A DNA stretch of 64,000 nt, from assembly GCA_963706315.1 (NCBI GenBank), contig CAVPMA010000014.1, forward strand, positions 124,001 through 188,000, in the 5' to 3' direction. The translations under genes and the position numbers were made by a program. How positions within the stretch are numbered: the stretch's first letter is position 1; each line of letters begins with the position of its first letter. The notes under the pieces were generated by a model, which saw only the letters and a program-made list of their open reading frames with translations, ran no database searches and had not been told where the DNA came from. Of the stretch, positions 6,832-15,789 are shown one piece after another. The DNA is from CALMEC01 sp963706315. Lineage in GTDB: Bacteria > Actinomycetota > Thermoleophilia > Miltoncostaeales > Miltoncostaeaceae.

Positions 6832-9149
6832 CGCTCCGCACTCGACCATCCGGGGGCGCACCGCCCGGCACGGCCCCGAGGGCCCGCACCAGCCGCTCCT
6901 ACTCGGACATCGTCTGGTCGAACACGTTCACGGTCTTCAACCTCATCCTCGGGTCGCTGTTCGCCCTCATGCTCGCCGTCGGAAGCTGGCGGGATGCCCT
7001 CTTCGGCGGCGTCATCATCGCGAACGCCTTCATCGGGATCATGCAGGAGATCCGGGCGAAGTGGACGCTCGATCGGCTCGCCCTCCTGGTCGCGCCCAGG
7101 GCCAGGGTGGTGCGCGACGGGGCGGCCGTAGAGATCATGGCCGAGGAGGTGGCGCCCGGCGACGTCATCAGGCTCGAACCGGGCGACCAGGTCGTCGCCG
7201 ACGGGACGGTGATCGCCTCGCGGGGCCTGTCGATCGACGAGTCGATCCTCACGGGCGAGAGCGCCGCCGTGGCGAAGTCGCCGGGCGACGAGGTCCTCTC
7301 CGGGGCGTATTGCGTGGCCGGTTCGGGCGAGTTTGCCGTCGAGGCCGTCGGGGCGGAGAGCTTCGCCGAGCGGCTCGCCGCGGAGGCACGCGGGACCCGC
7401 GGCCAGCTGAGCCCGCTGCAGCACGACATCAACCGGATCCTTCGCGGCACCGTCGTCCTGATGGTGCCGCTGGCCATCGCCCTCGTGACGTCCCTGTTCG
7501 TGCGCGAGGAGTCCTTCCACACAGGCGCCCGGACCGTCGTCGCCGCGCTCGTGCCGCTCGTGCCGGAGGGCCTCGTGCTCCTGGCGTCGCTGACGTTCGC
7601 GGTCGCCGCGGTCAGGCTCGCACGGCTCGGCGCCCTTGTGCAGCGGCTCAACGCGGTGGAGAGCCTCGCGAGCGTCGACGTCGTGTGCGTGGACAAGACG
7701 GGCACCCTCACCGACAACCGGCTGTCGGTCGTCGCAGTCGATGCCGCCGACGGAACCGACCCCGGGGAGGTGCGCGGGCTCCTCGGGGCGGTCGCGGCCA
7801 GCGTCGGGGTCCGCAACGCGACGATGCAGGCCATCCACGACGCGATGAGCGCCGAGCCGCGGCCCGTCGTGGCCGAGGTTCCGTTCTCGTCGGCGCGGAA
7901 GTGGAGCGGCCTGACACTGGACGGCGCCGGCAGCGTGGTGCTCGGAGCGCCCGACGTCCTCGAGCGTCTGGGCGTCGAGATCGACGACCGGCTCATGGCG
8001 GCCATCGAGGCGCACCTCGCTCATCGGCGACGCGTCCTGCTGGTCGTGACGGGCGCCGTCCCGGTGGCGGAGGACATGTCGCTCGGCGGGCTGCGGGCGG
8101 CGGGCGCGGTGGCGATGAGCGAGGGGATCCGCGACGACGCCATCGAGACGGTCCGCTTCCTGAACGAGCAGGGCACCGCGCTCAAGGTGATCTCGGGCGA
8201 TGCGACCGCGACCGTGCAGGCGGTCGCCGATGCCTGCGGTGTTCCCGGCTCCGAACACGCCCGCTCCGGTGCGGACCTGCCGGACGAGCCCGGCGCGCTC
8301 GAGTCCGTGGCTGACGAAACGGTCGTCTTCGGCCGGATCACCCCGGAGCAGAAGCGGGAGCTGGTGGCGGCCCTGACGCGCCGTGGCCGCTACGTCGCGA
8401 TGATCGGCGACGGCGTCAACGACGTGTTGGCGCTCAAGGAGGCCCGACTGGCGATCGCGATGGGATCGGGCAGCCAGATCGCGAAGGGCGTCTCGGACCT
8501 CGTGCTCCTGCGCGGCGGCTTCGGGACCGTGCCCACGGCGATCGAGGAGGGCAGGCGCATCATCCGCAACACGCACCGGGTCGCCAAGCTCTTCGTCACG
8601 AAGACGGTCTACGCGGCCGTGCTGCTCGCCACCATCGGTCTCGCACCCATCGCATTCCCGTTCCTGCCGCGCCATCTCACGGTCACGGCGTCGCTCACGA
8701 TCGGGATCCCGGCCTTCTTCCTTGCGCTTGCACCGAGCTCCGGACCGGTGCGGCGTGAGCGGTTCATGCGCGACCTGCTCGCCTTCACCGTGCCCGCGGG
8801 CCTGATCACCGCCGCGGCGATCATCGCCGGTTACCTCACGGTTCGCGGGCCGCTCGACGGTGATGTGATCGACGGACGGACCGCGGCGGTCATGATCGCG
8901 ACGGCGATGGGGCTGGCCGTGGTCGTCCTGCTGGAGGGCGAACAGGGGGAGGGCGTGCGCCCGTGGGTGTGGGCGATGGTCGGCGCGTTCGCGCTCTGCT
9001 TCACCCTCGGCCTGCTCGCGCGGCCGCTTCGGGAGTTCTTCGAGGTGAGCCTGCCCACCCGTGACACCTGGCTTGCCACCGCGCTCATCGCCGCGGCCGG
9101 CATCGCGCTGCTGTGGGCGGTCCTGGGGAGGCCCCGCCGGAGCGCCTGA
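6828..9149 (+). CDS. P-type cation ATPase, CtpE-like
   Basis: The ATG at 6828 overlaps the NRAMP stop (ATGA). The frame is open far upstream, but residues before this ATG are shadow sequence. 773 residues. Visible landmarks are the actuator-loop TGES near residue 141, helix M4 VPLVPEGL, phosphorylation motif DKTGTLT near 289, and hinge GDGVND near 527. The usual TGD is SGD and the hinge is MIGDGVND rather than MTGDGVND. The compact N-domain and the VPLVPEGL helix resemble the mycobacterial CtpE group, for which calcium uptake has been reported. It completes a three-gene overlapping cation module. Substrate (Ca2+, Mg2+ or Mn2+) is inferred. Confidence 0.85.
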   Translation: MTLRTRPSGGAPPGTAPRARTSRSYSDIVWSNTFTVFNLILGSLFALMLAVGSWRDALFGGVIIANAFIGIMQEIRAKWTLDRLALLVAPRARVVRDGAAVEIMAEEVAPGDVIRLEPGDQVVADGTVIASRGLSIDESILTGESAAVAKSPGDEVLSGAYCVAGSGEFAVEAVGAESFAERLAAEARGTRGQLSPLQHDINRILRGTVVLMVPLAIALVTSLFVREESFHTGARTVVAALVPLVPEGLVLLASLTFAVAAVRLARLGALVQRLNAVESLASVDVVCVDKTGTLTDNRLSVVAVDAADGTDPGEVRGLLGAVAASVGVRNATMQAIHDAMSAEPRPVVAEVPFSSARKWSGLTLDGAGSVVLGAPDVLERLGVEIDDRLMAAIEAHLAHRRRVLLVVTGAVPVAEDMSLGGLRAAGAVAMSEGIRDDAIETVRFLNEQGTALKVISGDATATVQAVADACGVPGSEHARSGADLPDEPGALESVADETVVFGRITPEQKRELVAALTRRGRYVAMIGDGVNDVLALKEARLAIAMGSGSQIAKGVSDLVLLRGGFGTVPTAIEEGRRIIRNTHRVAKLFVTKTVYAAVLLATIGLAPIAFPFLPRHLTVTASLTIGIPAFFLALAPSSGPVRRERFMRDLLAFTVPAGLITAAAIIAGYLTVRGPLDGDVIDGRTAAVMIATAMGLAVVVLLEGEQGEGVRPWVWAMVGAFALCFTLGLLARPLREFFEVSLPTRDTWLATALIAAAGIALLWAVLGRPRRSA

Positions 9150-9262
9150 CGGGCAGGGACCCGTGCGGCTTCTCCGTGCGGGCGATCCGTGATCGCGCGG
9201 ATGAGGCGGATCCGGTCGATCGAGAAGCTGGAGGCGGTCAACGCGTCAGGAGGTCGGGCGGG

Positions 9263-9583
9263 ATGGACACGAGGGCGCACGAGGACGACGCCGGGCGGCG
9301 ATGCGAGATCGCCGCGCGACTGGGACACGACGCGCCCTGCCCGCCGGGAGGCTGCGCGCTTCTGATCGCCCTCGGATTCGACGACCCCGAGCCTGCGAGC
9401 GAGCACTGCCCCGTCGACGCGATCGCCGAGGACGCCGGCGGTGCGCCGGTCGTCGTCGAGACCCTCGACGAGCTGCGCCGGGAGCTCGACCGGAGCGGCC
9501 TCGCCCTCCCCGCCGCCCGCGCAGCGCGCACGCGAGCGGGGCGCCACGTGCAGACGCTGGAGCGATGGCCGGTGCGACCGTGA
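9263..9583 (+). CDS. Small Cys-containing hypothetical protein
   Basis: 106 residues from the ATG at 9263, with AGGAGG at 9248-9253 nine bases upstream, the clearest ribosome site in this stretch. Four cysteines are present: RRCEIAA, APCPPGGCALL and EHCPVDAI. A CPPGGC pair plus flanking cysteines could bind metal or form a disulfide. The second half is a charged helix (ETLDELRRELDRSGL). Its end overlaps the CoA ligase start, so it belongs to the acyl-CoA operon. I do not recognise the family. It could be a small partner or regulator of the ligase/SDR set, but that is only context. Confidence 0.6.
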   Translation: MDTRAHEDDAGRRCEIAARLGHDAPCPPGGCALLIALGFDDPEPASEHCPVDAIAEDAGGAPVVVETLDELRRELDRSGLALPAARAARTRAGRHVQTLERWPVRP

Positions 9584-11100
9584 GCCGCCCCGCCTGGCGC
9601 TGCAACATCTCTGAGCTCCTGCTCGAACGACCGGGCGACGGAGCCCGCGCCGCGCTTCGCTCGCCCGACGGTTGGGTGTCGCGAGACGAGCTCACGGGTC
9701 GCGTCGGCGCGCTGACGGCCGGACTCGGCCAGTGGGGAGTTCGCCACGGGACGCGAGTCGCGCTCGTCCTTCCGGATTCCCCGCGTTGGGTCGTCACGTT
9801 CCTCGCGCTCGCCCGCCTCGGCGCGGTCGTGGCGCTTGCGAGCCCGACGTTGCCCGAGAACCGGCTTCGCGAAGCCGTGCGGCGAGCCGAGCCGGAGCTG
9901 GTGGTCTGTGACGACGAGGAACTCGTGCCCGGGGTCACCGTGCTCGAGTCCTCCGCGATCGATCATCTCGTCGAGCTGGGCGGCCGCGATCCGGGCCCGG
10001 CCCCGACCCGGGGAGGCGACCCCTGCTATCTGCTGCTCACCTCCGGTTCGACCGGGCCGTCGAAGTGGGCGATCCACCGGCACGGCGACGTCGCGGCGTG
10101 CCTCGCCACGTATGGCCGCCACGTCCTCGCCCTGTGCCCGACCGACGTGACCTGGTCGGTCGCGGTTCTCGCCACGAGCTACGGCTTCGGGAACAGCTGC
10201 TACTTCCCGTTGGCAGCGGGCGCGTCGAGCTGGCTGACGGGTGAGGCGCCCACACCCGACGAGGCGTCGCGGGCATGCAGCGAGGGCGGCGCCAACGTGC
10301 TCTTCGGCGTACCGACGTTCTGGGCGCGGCTCGTCCGCCACGTCGCCGACGGCAGGGTCGCGGCCGGGGCCTTCGCCGGGGTGCGGCTGGCGGTCTCGGC
10401 GGGCGAGCCGCTTTCCGCCGCCGTCTGGCACCGTGTCCGCGACGTGCTCGGGCTCGAGCTGGTCGACGGGCTCGGCTCGTCCGAGGCGACCAACCTCTAC
10501 CTCTCCAACCGGCCCGGGCGCGCCCGGCCGGGCACGGTCGGCTCGGTCGTCCCCGGGTTCGACGTCAGGGTCGTCGACGACGAGGGCCGTGTCGTGCCCC
10601 CGGGTACGCCGGGTGAGCTGCTCGTACGCGGCGCCTCGGTCATGAGCGGGTACCTCGGCTCCCCGGAGGCGACCGGCCGGGCACTGCACGACGGCTGGCT
10701 CCGCACCGGCGATCTTGTCATCCGGCAGCCCGATGCCACCTACCGATTCGTGGGACGCATCGGCGAGCGGTTCAAGAGCGGCGGATTCTGGGTGGATCCC
10801 GCAGGGGTCGAAGCCGCGCTGCACCTGCACCCGGGCGTCGCCGAAGTCGCGGTCACGAGCGCCCCGGACCTGGCCGGGGTGGCCAGGGTCGTGGCCATCG
10901 TCGTGCCTCGCAACCACGCCGACCCGTCCGCCCTGCGCGAGCGGCTCGAGGCCCTTGCCGCCGCCGAGCTCGCTCCTCACGAGGCGCCGCGGGAGTACCT
11001 GTTCGTGGACCGGCTGCCCACCTCCGCGTCGGGCAAGGTGCGCCGCGCCGAGCTGGGTCCTCTCGCGGCGGGCGCCACCGCGTCCACGGCGCTCGGATGA
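9565..11100 (+). CDS. AMP-forming acyl-CoA ligase, benzoate-CoA ligase-like
   Basis: 511 residues from ATG 9565; a GTG at 9580 that overlaps the upstream stop is an equally good start. The adenylate-forming fold is complete. The P-loop LLTSGSTGPSKWAIH is near residue 157, GLGSSEATNLY marks the substrate/AMP site, LRTGDL follows, and the C-terminal lid ends in PTSASGKVRRAEL with the catalytic lysine. The size and the GSSEATNLYLSN segment favour the benzoate-CoA ligase subgroup over long-chain fatty acid ligases. It should convert a carboxylic acid, CoA and ATP to acyl-CoA, AMP and PPi. Overlaps with the thioesterase and SDR genes indicate one pathway. Confidence 0.85.
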   Translation: MAGATVSRPAWRCNISELLLERPGDGARAALRSPDGWVSRDELTGRVGALTAGLGQWGVRHGTRVALVLPDSPRWVVTFLALARLGAVVALASPTLPENRLREAVRRAEPELVVCDDEELVPGVTVLESSAIDHLVELGGRDPGPAPTRGGDPCYLLLTSGSTGPSKWAIHRHGDVAACLATYGRHVLALCPTDVTWSVAVLATSYGFGNSCYFPLAAGASSWLTGEAPTPDEASRACSEGGANVLFGVPTFWARLVRHVADGRVAAGAFAGVRLAVSAGEPLSAAVWHRVRDVLGLELVDGLGSSEATNLYLSNRPGRARPGTVGSVVPGFDVRVVDDEGRVVPPGTPGELLVRGASVMSGYLGSPEATGRALHDGWLRTGDLVIRQPDATYRFVGRIGERFKSGGFWVDPAGVEAALHLHPGVAEVAVTSAPDLAGVARVVAIVVPRNHADPSALRERLEALAAAELAPHEAPREYLFVDRLPTSASGKVRRAELGPLAAGATASTALG

Positions 11101-11504
11101 GCGATGCCCGGCTCCTGGAGCGCTGGAACAGCTGCGGGTACTACCGGCTCGTCGGCATGCGGGTCGAGCGGGCCGATGCCGACGGCAGCGAGTTCACGAT
11201 CACCGTCGGCGACGAGCATCTGCAGGCGTACGGCACCGCCCACGGCGGCGTGCTGGCCGGCCTCGTCGACGCCGCGATGGGTCTCGCGATCCTCGGCCGC
11301 CTGCCGGACGGCGACGGCTGCGCGACGATCGAGATGAAGCTCAACTTCCTGGCCCCCGCGAATCCCGGCGAGTTGCGCGGACGCGGCCGCGTGCTGCAGC
11401 AGGGCCGGCGGATCGTCGTCGCCTGGGGCGAGGCCGTCGACGCCGAGGGGCGAACGGTCGCGTGCGGGATGGGCACGTTCCAGCTGATCCCGGCGAGCGC
11501 GTGA
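11097..11504 (+). CDS. PaaI-type hotdog acyl-CoA thioesterase
   Basis: 135 residues, ATG at 11097 overlapping the ligase stop (ATGA). The hotdog signature is clear: AYGTAHGGVLAGLVDAAMG, in which the HGG turn and the acidic residue after it form the usual active site. It is followed by TIEMKLNFLAPANPGELRG, the central strand that contacts CoA. PaaI-like enzymes hydrolyse aryl- or acyl-CoA intermediates and often protect CoA pools in aromatic-acid pathways. Position between a benzoate-type ligase and an SDR fits this. The exact acyl group cannot be read from sequence. Confidence 0.85.
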   Translation: MSDARLLERWNSCGYYRLVGMRVERADADGSEFTITVGDEHLQAYGTAHGGVLAGLVDAAMGLAILGRLPDGDGCATIEMKLNFLAPANPGELRGRGRVLQQGRRIVVAWGEAVDAEGRTVACGMGTFQLIPASA

Positions 11505-12250
11505 GCGGCGACCTGCATCGCCTCGACGGGCGCGTGGCGCTCGTCACCGGCGCGGCCGGGGGCATCGGCCGCGCCACCGGGCAGCTGCTCATCGAGCGCG
11601 GCGCGACCCTCGTCATGACCGACGCCTCCCGTGACGTGGTCGACGTCGCGGCCAGCCTGGGGGCGGAGGGGGTGGTGCACGACGTGACCGACGCAGCCGC
11701 GACCGGCCGCGTCATCCAGGAGGCCGCCGCCCGCCACGGCCGGCTCGACATCCTGGTCAACAACGCAGGTTGGGACCATCCGGCGCTCTTCACCGACACC
11801 GATCCCGAGCTGTGGCGGCGCATCGTCGAGATCAACTACCTCGGGGTGCTCTCGTGCTGCATGGCAGCGATCCCCGCCCTGCGCGAGGCCGGGGGGGCGA
11901 TCGTGTCGATCTCCTCCGACCTGTCCCGGGTCGGCGGGTGGGGGGAGTCGGTCTATGCCGGAGCGAAGGCCGCCGTCGTCGCGTTCTCGAAGTCGCTCGC
12001 CCGTGAGCTCGCCCGCGACGGTATCCGGGTGAACTGCGTCTCTCCGGCGGTCACCGACACGGGGTTCAAGGAGCGACTCGCCGCCGATCCCGTCGGTGCG
12101 CGGATCGTCGAGGGCGCGATCCGCGCCACCCCAATGCGGCGAGCCGCCAAGCCCGAGGAGATCGCCGAGGCGGTGGCGTTCCTCGCCTCCCCGGCGTCGG
12201 GATTCGTGACCGGCCAGGTGCTCTCGGTCAACGGTGGGGTCGTGATGTAG
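11501..12250 (+). CDS. Short-chain dehydrogenase/reductase
   Basis: 249 residues from a GTG at 11501 overlapping the thioesterase stop (GTGA). It is a classical SDR. The cofactor loop TGAAGGIG is near residue 18 and the NNAG motif follows. The catalytic set is Ser in SISSDLSRV, then Y-A-G-A-K (Tyr, Lys). VNCVSPAVTDTGF and the C-terminal FVTGQVLSVNGG are typical. The aspartate after the second strand (VMTDAS) predicts NAD(H). Together with the ligase it resembles the hydroxyacyl-CoA dehydrogenase step of aromatic or alicyclic acid degradation (BadH-like), but no ring-reducing or ring-opening genes are nearby, so the pathway assignment is tentative. Confidence 0.85.
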   Translation: MSGDLHRLDGRVALVTGAAGGIGRATGQLLIERGATLVMTDASRDVVDVAASLGAEGVVHDVTDAAATGRVIQEAAARHGRLDILVNNAGWDHPALFTDTDPELWRRIVEINYLGVLSCCMAAIPALREAGGAIVSISSDLSRVGGWGESVYAGAKAAVVAFSKSLARELARDGIRVNCVSPAVTDTGFKERLAADPVGARIVEGAIRATPMRRAAKPEEIAEAVAFLASPASGFVTGQVLSVNGGVVM

Positions 12251-12379
12251 CGGTCGCGGCCGGGCCGGCGGCGGAAACCTCTCCGGCGTCGAGCTGCGCT
12301 GCGCCTGCGGGGTTCCCGAAGCCCGGCCGGGTGCTACGACCGATGATGGTCGCCCACGGGTTTGCGACGATCCCGGACG

Positions 12380-15157
12380 ATGGTTGACGAACCGACGTCC
12401 GGACCCGACCCGCAGCCGGACGTGCGGGAGCCGATCGAGCTCCTGCTTCGCGACCTGCGGTCGAGTCGGGACGGGCTGTCGAGTCGCGACGCCGCGCGGC
12501 GGCTCGTCGTCTACGGCCCGAACGAGCTGCAGCGAGCACAGCGCCGTTCGTGGCCTCGGGCGTTCGCACGTCAGCTGACCCACCCCCTCGCCCTGTTGCT
12601 GTGGGCCGCGGCCGCGCTCGCGTTCGGCACCGGCGTGGTCATCGTCGGCGGCGCGGTGGTCGCGGTCATCCTCCTGAACGCGGTGTTCGCGTTCGTTCAG
12701 GAGCTCCAGGCGGAGCGAGCCGTCGAGGCACTCGCCGAGTACCTGCCTCCCAAGGCCACGGTGCTTCGTGACGGGCGGCACCAATCGGTCGACGCCCGGC
12801 TCGTCGTACCGGGCGACATCGTGATGATCGAGGAGGGCGACCGCATCTCCGCCGACATCCGCATGCTGACCGGCTCCGTCGAGGTCGACATGTCCGCGAT
12901 CTCCGGGGAGTCGATGCCCGTCACGCGGGAGGCCGGCGCACCGGATCTCGAACGATCGCTCCTCGAGTCCCCGAACATGCTCTTCACCGGGGCCTCGTGC
13001 ACCGTCGGCGACGCCACCGGCGTCGCCGTGGCCACCGGGATGCGCACCGAGCTTGGCAGGATCGCCGCACTGTCGCAGCGCACCGGCGTCGAAGAGAGTC
13101 CCCTCGAGCGCGAAGTCCGGCGGGTTGCGTGGCTGATCGCCGCCGTGGCCGTGTCGGTCGGCCTCGCGTTCCTGCCGCTCGGCACGCTCCTCGCCGGGCT
13201 GTCCTTCCAAGACGCGACGTCCTTCGCGATCGCGCTTTTGCTCGGGAACGTCCCCGAGGGCCTTCTCCCGACCATCACCCTGGCCCTCGCCCTGGGTGTG
13301 GGGCTCCTGGCCCGGCGTGGCGCCCTCGTCAAGCGCCTCAGCGCGGTCGAGACGCTCGGATCGGCGAGCGTGATCTGCACCGACAAGACGGGAACGCTCA
13401 CTGAGAACCGCATGAGCGTCGTGCGCGTCTGGACCCCCGATGCGCCTGAGGCGGACCCCGACGCCGCCGGGGGGTTCCCGTCCGGCGCGCTGCGGTCCGG
13501 GGCGGGCGCCCGGCTCGCCGCCGCGGTTGCGGCCTGCAGCCACGCCGACCTCGCCGGCGACGGCGTCGAGCCGACCGGCGACCCCACGGAGCTCGCGCTG
13601 CTCCGCGTGGCCGCGGGCGCGGGAATCGACGTCGATCGGAGCGCGCGCGACGCTCGGCGGCTCCGGGGGTTCTCGTTCGATTCGACGCTCAAACGGATGT
13701 CGACGGTCGACTCGATCGACGGCGGCGTGGCCGTCCACACGAAGGGGGCGCCCGAATCCGTGGTGCCCGTCTGCAGCGCCATCGCGGCCGACGGGCCCGG
13801 CGGGTCGCGGCCGCTGACGGACGCCGACCGGGCGCGAATCGCCGCGGGCGTCGAGCGTTCCGCGGCGGAGGGCCTCCGGGTGCTCGCGGTGGCGAGCCGG
13901 CTTCTGGCACCCGGCGAGGCACCGCCCGATCGCCGGGGCGAGGCGGAGCGCGACCTGACCTTCCTCGGCCTGGTCGGGATGGTGGATCCGCCCCGCCCCG
14001 AGGTCGCCGATGCGGTCGCCCGCTGCCGGGCTGCCGGGATCAGGGTCATCGTGATCACCGGAGACCACGGCCTGACCGCGAAGGCGATCGCGCAGCGCAT
14101 CGGCCTGGTGGGCGACGACGTCACCATCGTGACCGGCGACGAGCTCGCCGCCACGAGCGATGCGGAGCTCGATCGGCTCCTGCGCGACGAGCACGACATC
14201 CTCTTCGCCCGGAGCTCCCCGGAGGCCAAGCTCCGCATCGCGGATGCGCTCCGGGCGGAAGGGCTCGTCATCGCGATGACCGGCGACGGGGTCAACGACG
14301 CACCGGCGCTCCGGCGCGCTGACATCGGCGTCGCGATGGGGAGGTCCGGCACGGACGTCGCGCGCGAGGCGGCGACCATGGTCCTCACCGACGACAACTT
14401 CGCCTCGATCGTCGCGGCGGTCGAGGAGGGCCGGCGGGTCTTCGACAACATCCGCAAGTTCGTCTTCTACATCTTCGCCCACGCGACGCCGGAGGTCGTC
14501 CCGATCCTGCTGTTCGCGATCTCGGGCGGGGCGATCCCGCTTCCGCTCACGGCGCTGCAGATCCTGGCGATCGACCTGGGAACGGAGACCCTGCCGGCGC
14601 TCGCCCTCGGCCGCGAGCCGGCCGAGCCCGGACTCATGGACCGGCCGCCGAGGGCCCGCGGCGAGGGCGTGATCCGCCGGTCGATGCTGGTTCGGGCGTG
14701 GCTCGTCGTGGGCGCGGTGTCGGCCGCCCTCGTCGTCTGGGGATTCCTCTTCGTCATGCTTCGCGCCGGCTGGTCGCCCGGTGACGACACCGGGTCCGGT
14801 TCCCCACTCCACCACACCTACCTGCAGGCGACGACGATGACCTTTCTCGGCATCGTCGCGTGCCAGATCGGCACCGGGCTCGCCGCCAGGACCGAGCATG
14901 CATCGCTCCGTTCGGTCGGGCTGTTCACCAACCCGCTCCTTCTCTGGGGGTTCGCGTTCGAGATCGCATTCGCGACGGCGCTGGTCGCCATACCGCAGTT
15001 CGCGGAGGCGTTCAGACTCGCGTGCCCGCCGGTCGCCGCGCTGCTCCTGCTCCCGTTCTTCCCGGTCGTCGTCTGGGGGGTCGACGAGCTCCGCCGCTGG
15101 CGGCGTCGCATCCGTCGCGGGGCCGCCGAAGCCGACCCCGTACCTCTCACGGGCTGA
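12380..15157 (+). CDS. P-type cation ATPase, P2 (Ca2+/Na+ pump-like)
   Basis: 925 residues from ATG 12380; a TTG 18 bases upstream is a weaker alternative. The full P2 ATPase layout is present: N-terminal cation-ATPase domain, actuator SGES, M4 motif LLGNVPEGLLPTITLAL, phosphorylated DKTGTLTEN near residue 335, nucleotide domain with KGAPE, TGD then TGDGVNDAPAL near 634, and four to six C-terminal helices. NVPEGLLPT in M4 resembles Na,K-ATPase and PMR1-type pumps more than heavy-metal pumps, so Ca2+, Na+ or H+/K+ transport is likely. It stands alone between the SDR gene and small genes. The exact ion is not decidable here. Confidence 0.88.
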   Translation: MVDEPTSGPDPQPDVREPIELLLRDLRSSRDGLSSRDAARRLVVYGPNELQRAQRRSWPRAFARQLTHPLALLLWAAAALAFGTGVVIVGGAVVAVILLNAVFAFVQELQAERAVEALAEYLPPKATVLRDGRHQSVDARLVVPGDIVMIEEGDRISADIRMLTGSVEVDMSAISGESMPVTREAGAPDLERSLLESPNMLFTGASCTVGDATGVAVATGMRTELGRIAALSQRTGVEESPLEREVRRVAWLIAAVAVSVGLAFLPLGTLLAGLSFQDATSFAIALLLGNVPEGLLPTITLALALGVGLLARRGALVKRLSAVETLGSASVICTDKTGTLTENRMSVVRVWTPDAPEADPDAAGGFPSGALRSGAGARLAAAVAACSHADLAGDGVEPTGDPTELALLRVAAGAGIDVDRSARDARRLRGFSFDSTLKRMSTVDSIDGGVAVHTKGAPESVVPVCSAIAADGPGGSRPLTDADRARIAAGVERSAAEGLRVLAVASRLLAPGEAPPDRRGEAERDLTFLGLVGMVDPPRPEVADAVARCRAAGIRVIVITGDHGLTAKAIAQRIGLVGDDVTIVTGDELAATSDAELDRLLRDEHDILFARSSPEAKLRIADALRAEGLVIAMTGDGVNDAPALRRADIGVAMGRSGTDVAREAATMVLTDDNFASIVAAVEEGRRVFDNIRKFVFYIFAHATPEVVPILLFAISGGAIPLPLTALQILAIDLGTETLPALALGREPAEPGLMDRPPRARGEGVIRRSMLVRAWLVVGAVSAALVVWGFLFVMLRAGWSPGDDTGSGSPLHHTYLQATTMTFLGIVACQIGTGLAARTEHASLRSVGLFTNPLLLWGFAFEIAFATALVAIPQFAEAFRLACPPVAALLLLPFFPVVVWGVDELRRWRRRIRRGAAEADPVPLTG

Positions 15158-15232
15158 CCGTGGGGGGTATCACGGATGCGGCCGGCCCCTCGGGGGGCCG
15201 ATGCTGCGAGCGCCGAGACGAGGAGGCGAGCA

Positions 15233-15505
15233 ATGAGCGTCTTGATAGCCAACTACCGGGTGCGCGACTTCAGCCGGTTCAAGACCGTGTTCGACGAGTT
15301 CGAGCCGGTCCGGGCGGAGTACGGGGTCACCGACCACCAGCTGCTCCGCGACCCCGATGACCCCAACACGGTCGTCGTGATGATCGGCCTGCCGTCCGCG
15401 GACGCCGCCCGGCGGTTCTCGTCCGAGCCCCGGCGCACCGAGGCGCTCGCCCGGGCGGGCGTGGTCGCGTCCTCCGACACCATTCTCGAGCCGGTCGAAT
15501 CGTGA
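15233..15505 (+). CDS. Small dimeric alpha/beta-barrel protein
   Basis: 90 residues, ATG 15233 after a perfect AGGAGG (15221-15226). The pattern MSVLIANYRVRDFSRFKTVF, then LLRDPDDPNTVVVMIGLPS and AARRFSSEP is that of small ferredoxin-like dimeric barrels (antibiotic biosynthesis monooxygenase or stress-responsive AB-barrel types). No catalytic residue identifies a reaction. It leads a run of small genes (DUF1918, haem-binding protein) with good ribosome sites. Function is unknown; it may be a cytosolic ligand-binding or cyclase-like protein. Confidence 0.7.
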   Translation: MSVLIANYRVRDFSRFKTVFDEFEPVRAEYGVTDHQLLRDPDDPNTVVVMIGLPSADAARRFSSEPRRTEALARAGVVASSDTILEPVES

Positions 15506-15527
15506 CCGCGAACGTGAGGAGGGCGTG

Positions 15528-15776
15528 ATGAGAGCCACGGTGGGGGACCGGCTGGTGATCCGAGGACACCACCAGGGCGAGCCGCAGCGCGACGCGGAGG
15601 TGATCGAGGTCCTGGGTGAGGACGGCGGGCCGCCGTTCCGCGTCCGGTGGAGCGACGATGGCCACGAGAGCCTGCTGTTCCCCGGGTCGGACGCATCGGT
15701 CGAGCACGTCGAGCACCCTGCCGAGCGGCCGCGGCCCGCGCGGCGGCAGCGCCGCCGGTCCGGCGCCGGGCCCTGA
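15528..15776 (+). CDS. DUF1918 family protein
   Basis: 82 residues from ATG 15528 with GAGGAGGG seven bases before; a GTG codon directly in front is a possible alternative. The first 58 residues match the DUF1918 pattern common in Actinobacteria: VGDRLVIRGHHQGEPQRDAE, a central FRVRWSDDGHESLLFPG and a following acidic segment. This makes a small SH3-like barrel. The last 20 residues are Arg/Pro rich (PARRQRRRSGAGP), suggesting nucleic-acid contact. The family has no assigned function. It sits in a co-directional group with the small barrel gene upstream and the haem-binding gene downstream. Confidence 0.85.
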   Translation: MRATVGDRLVIRGHHQGEPQRDAEVIEVLGEDGGPPFRVRWSDDGHESLLFPGSDASVEHVEHPAERPRPARRQRRRSGAGP

Positions 15777-15789
15777 GGGAGCGCGTGAG

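Noticed and set aside
11141..14899. 1252-residue minus-strand ORF
   Set aside because: Arg/Asp/Gly-rich antisense shadow of the thioesterase, SDR and P-type ATPase genes, with no domain.
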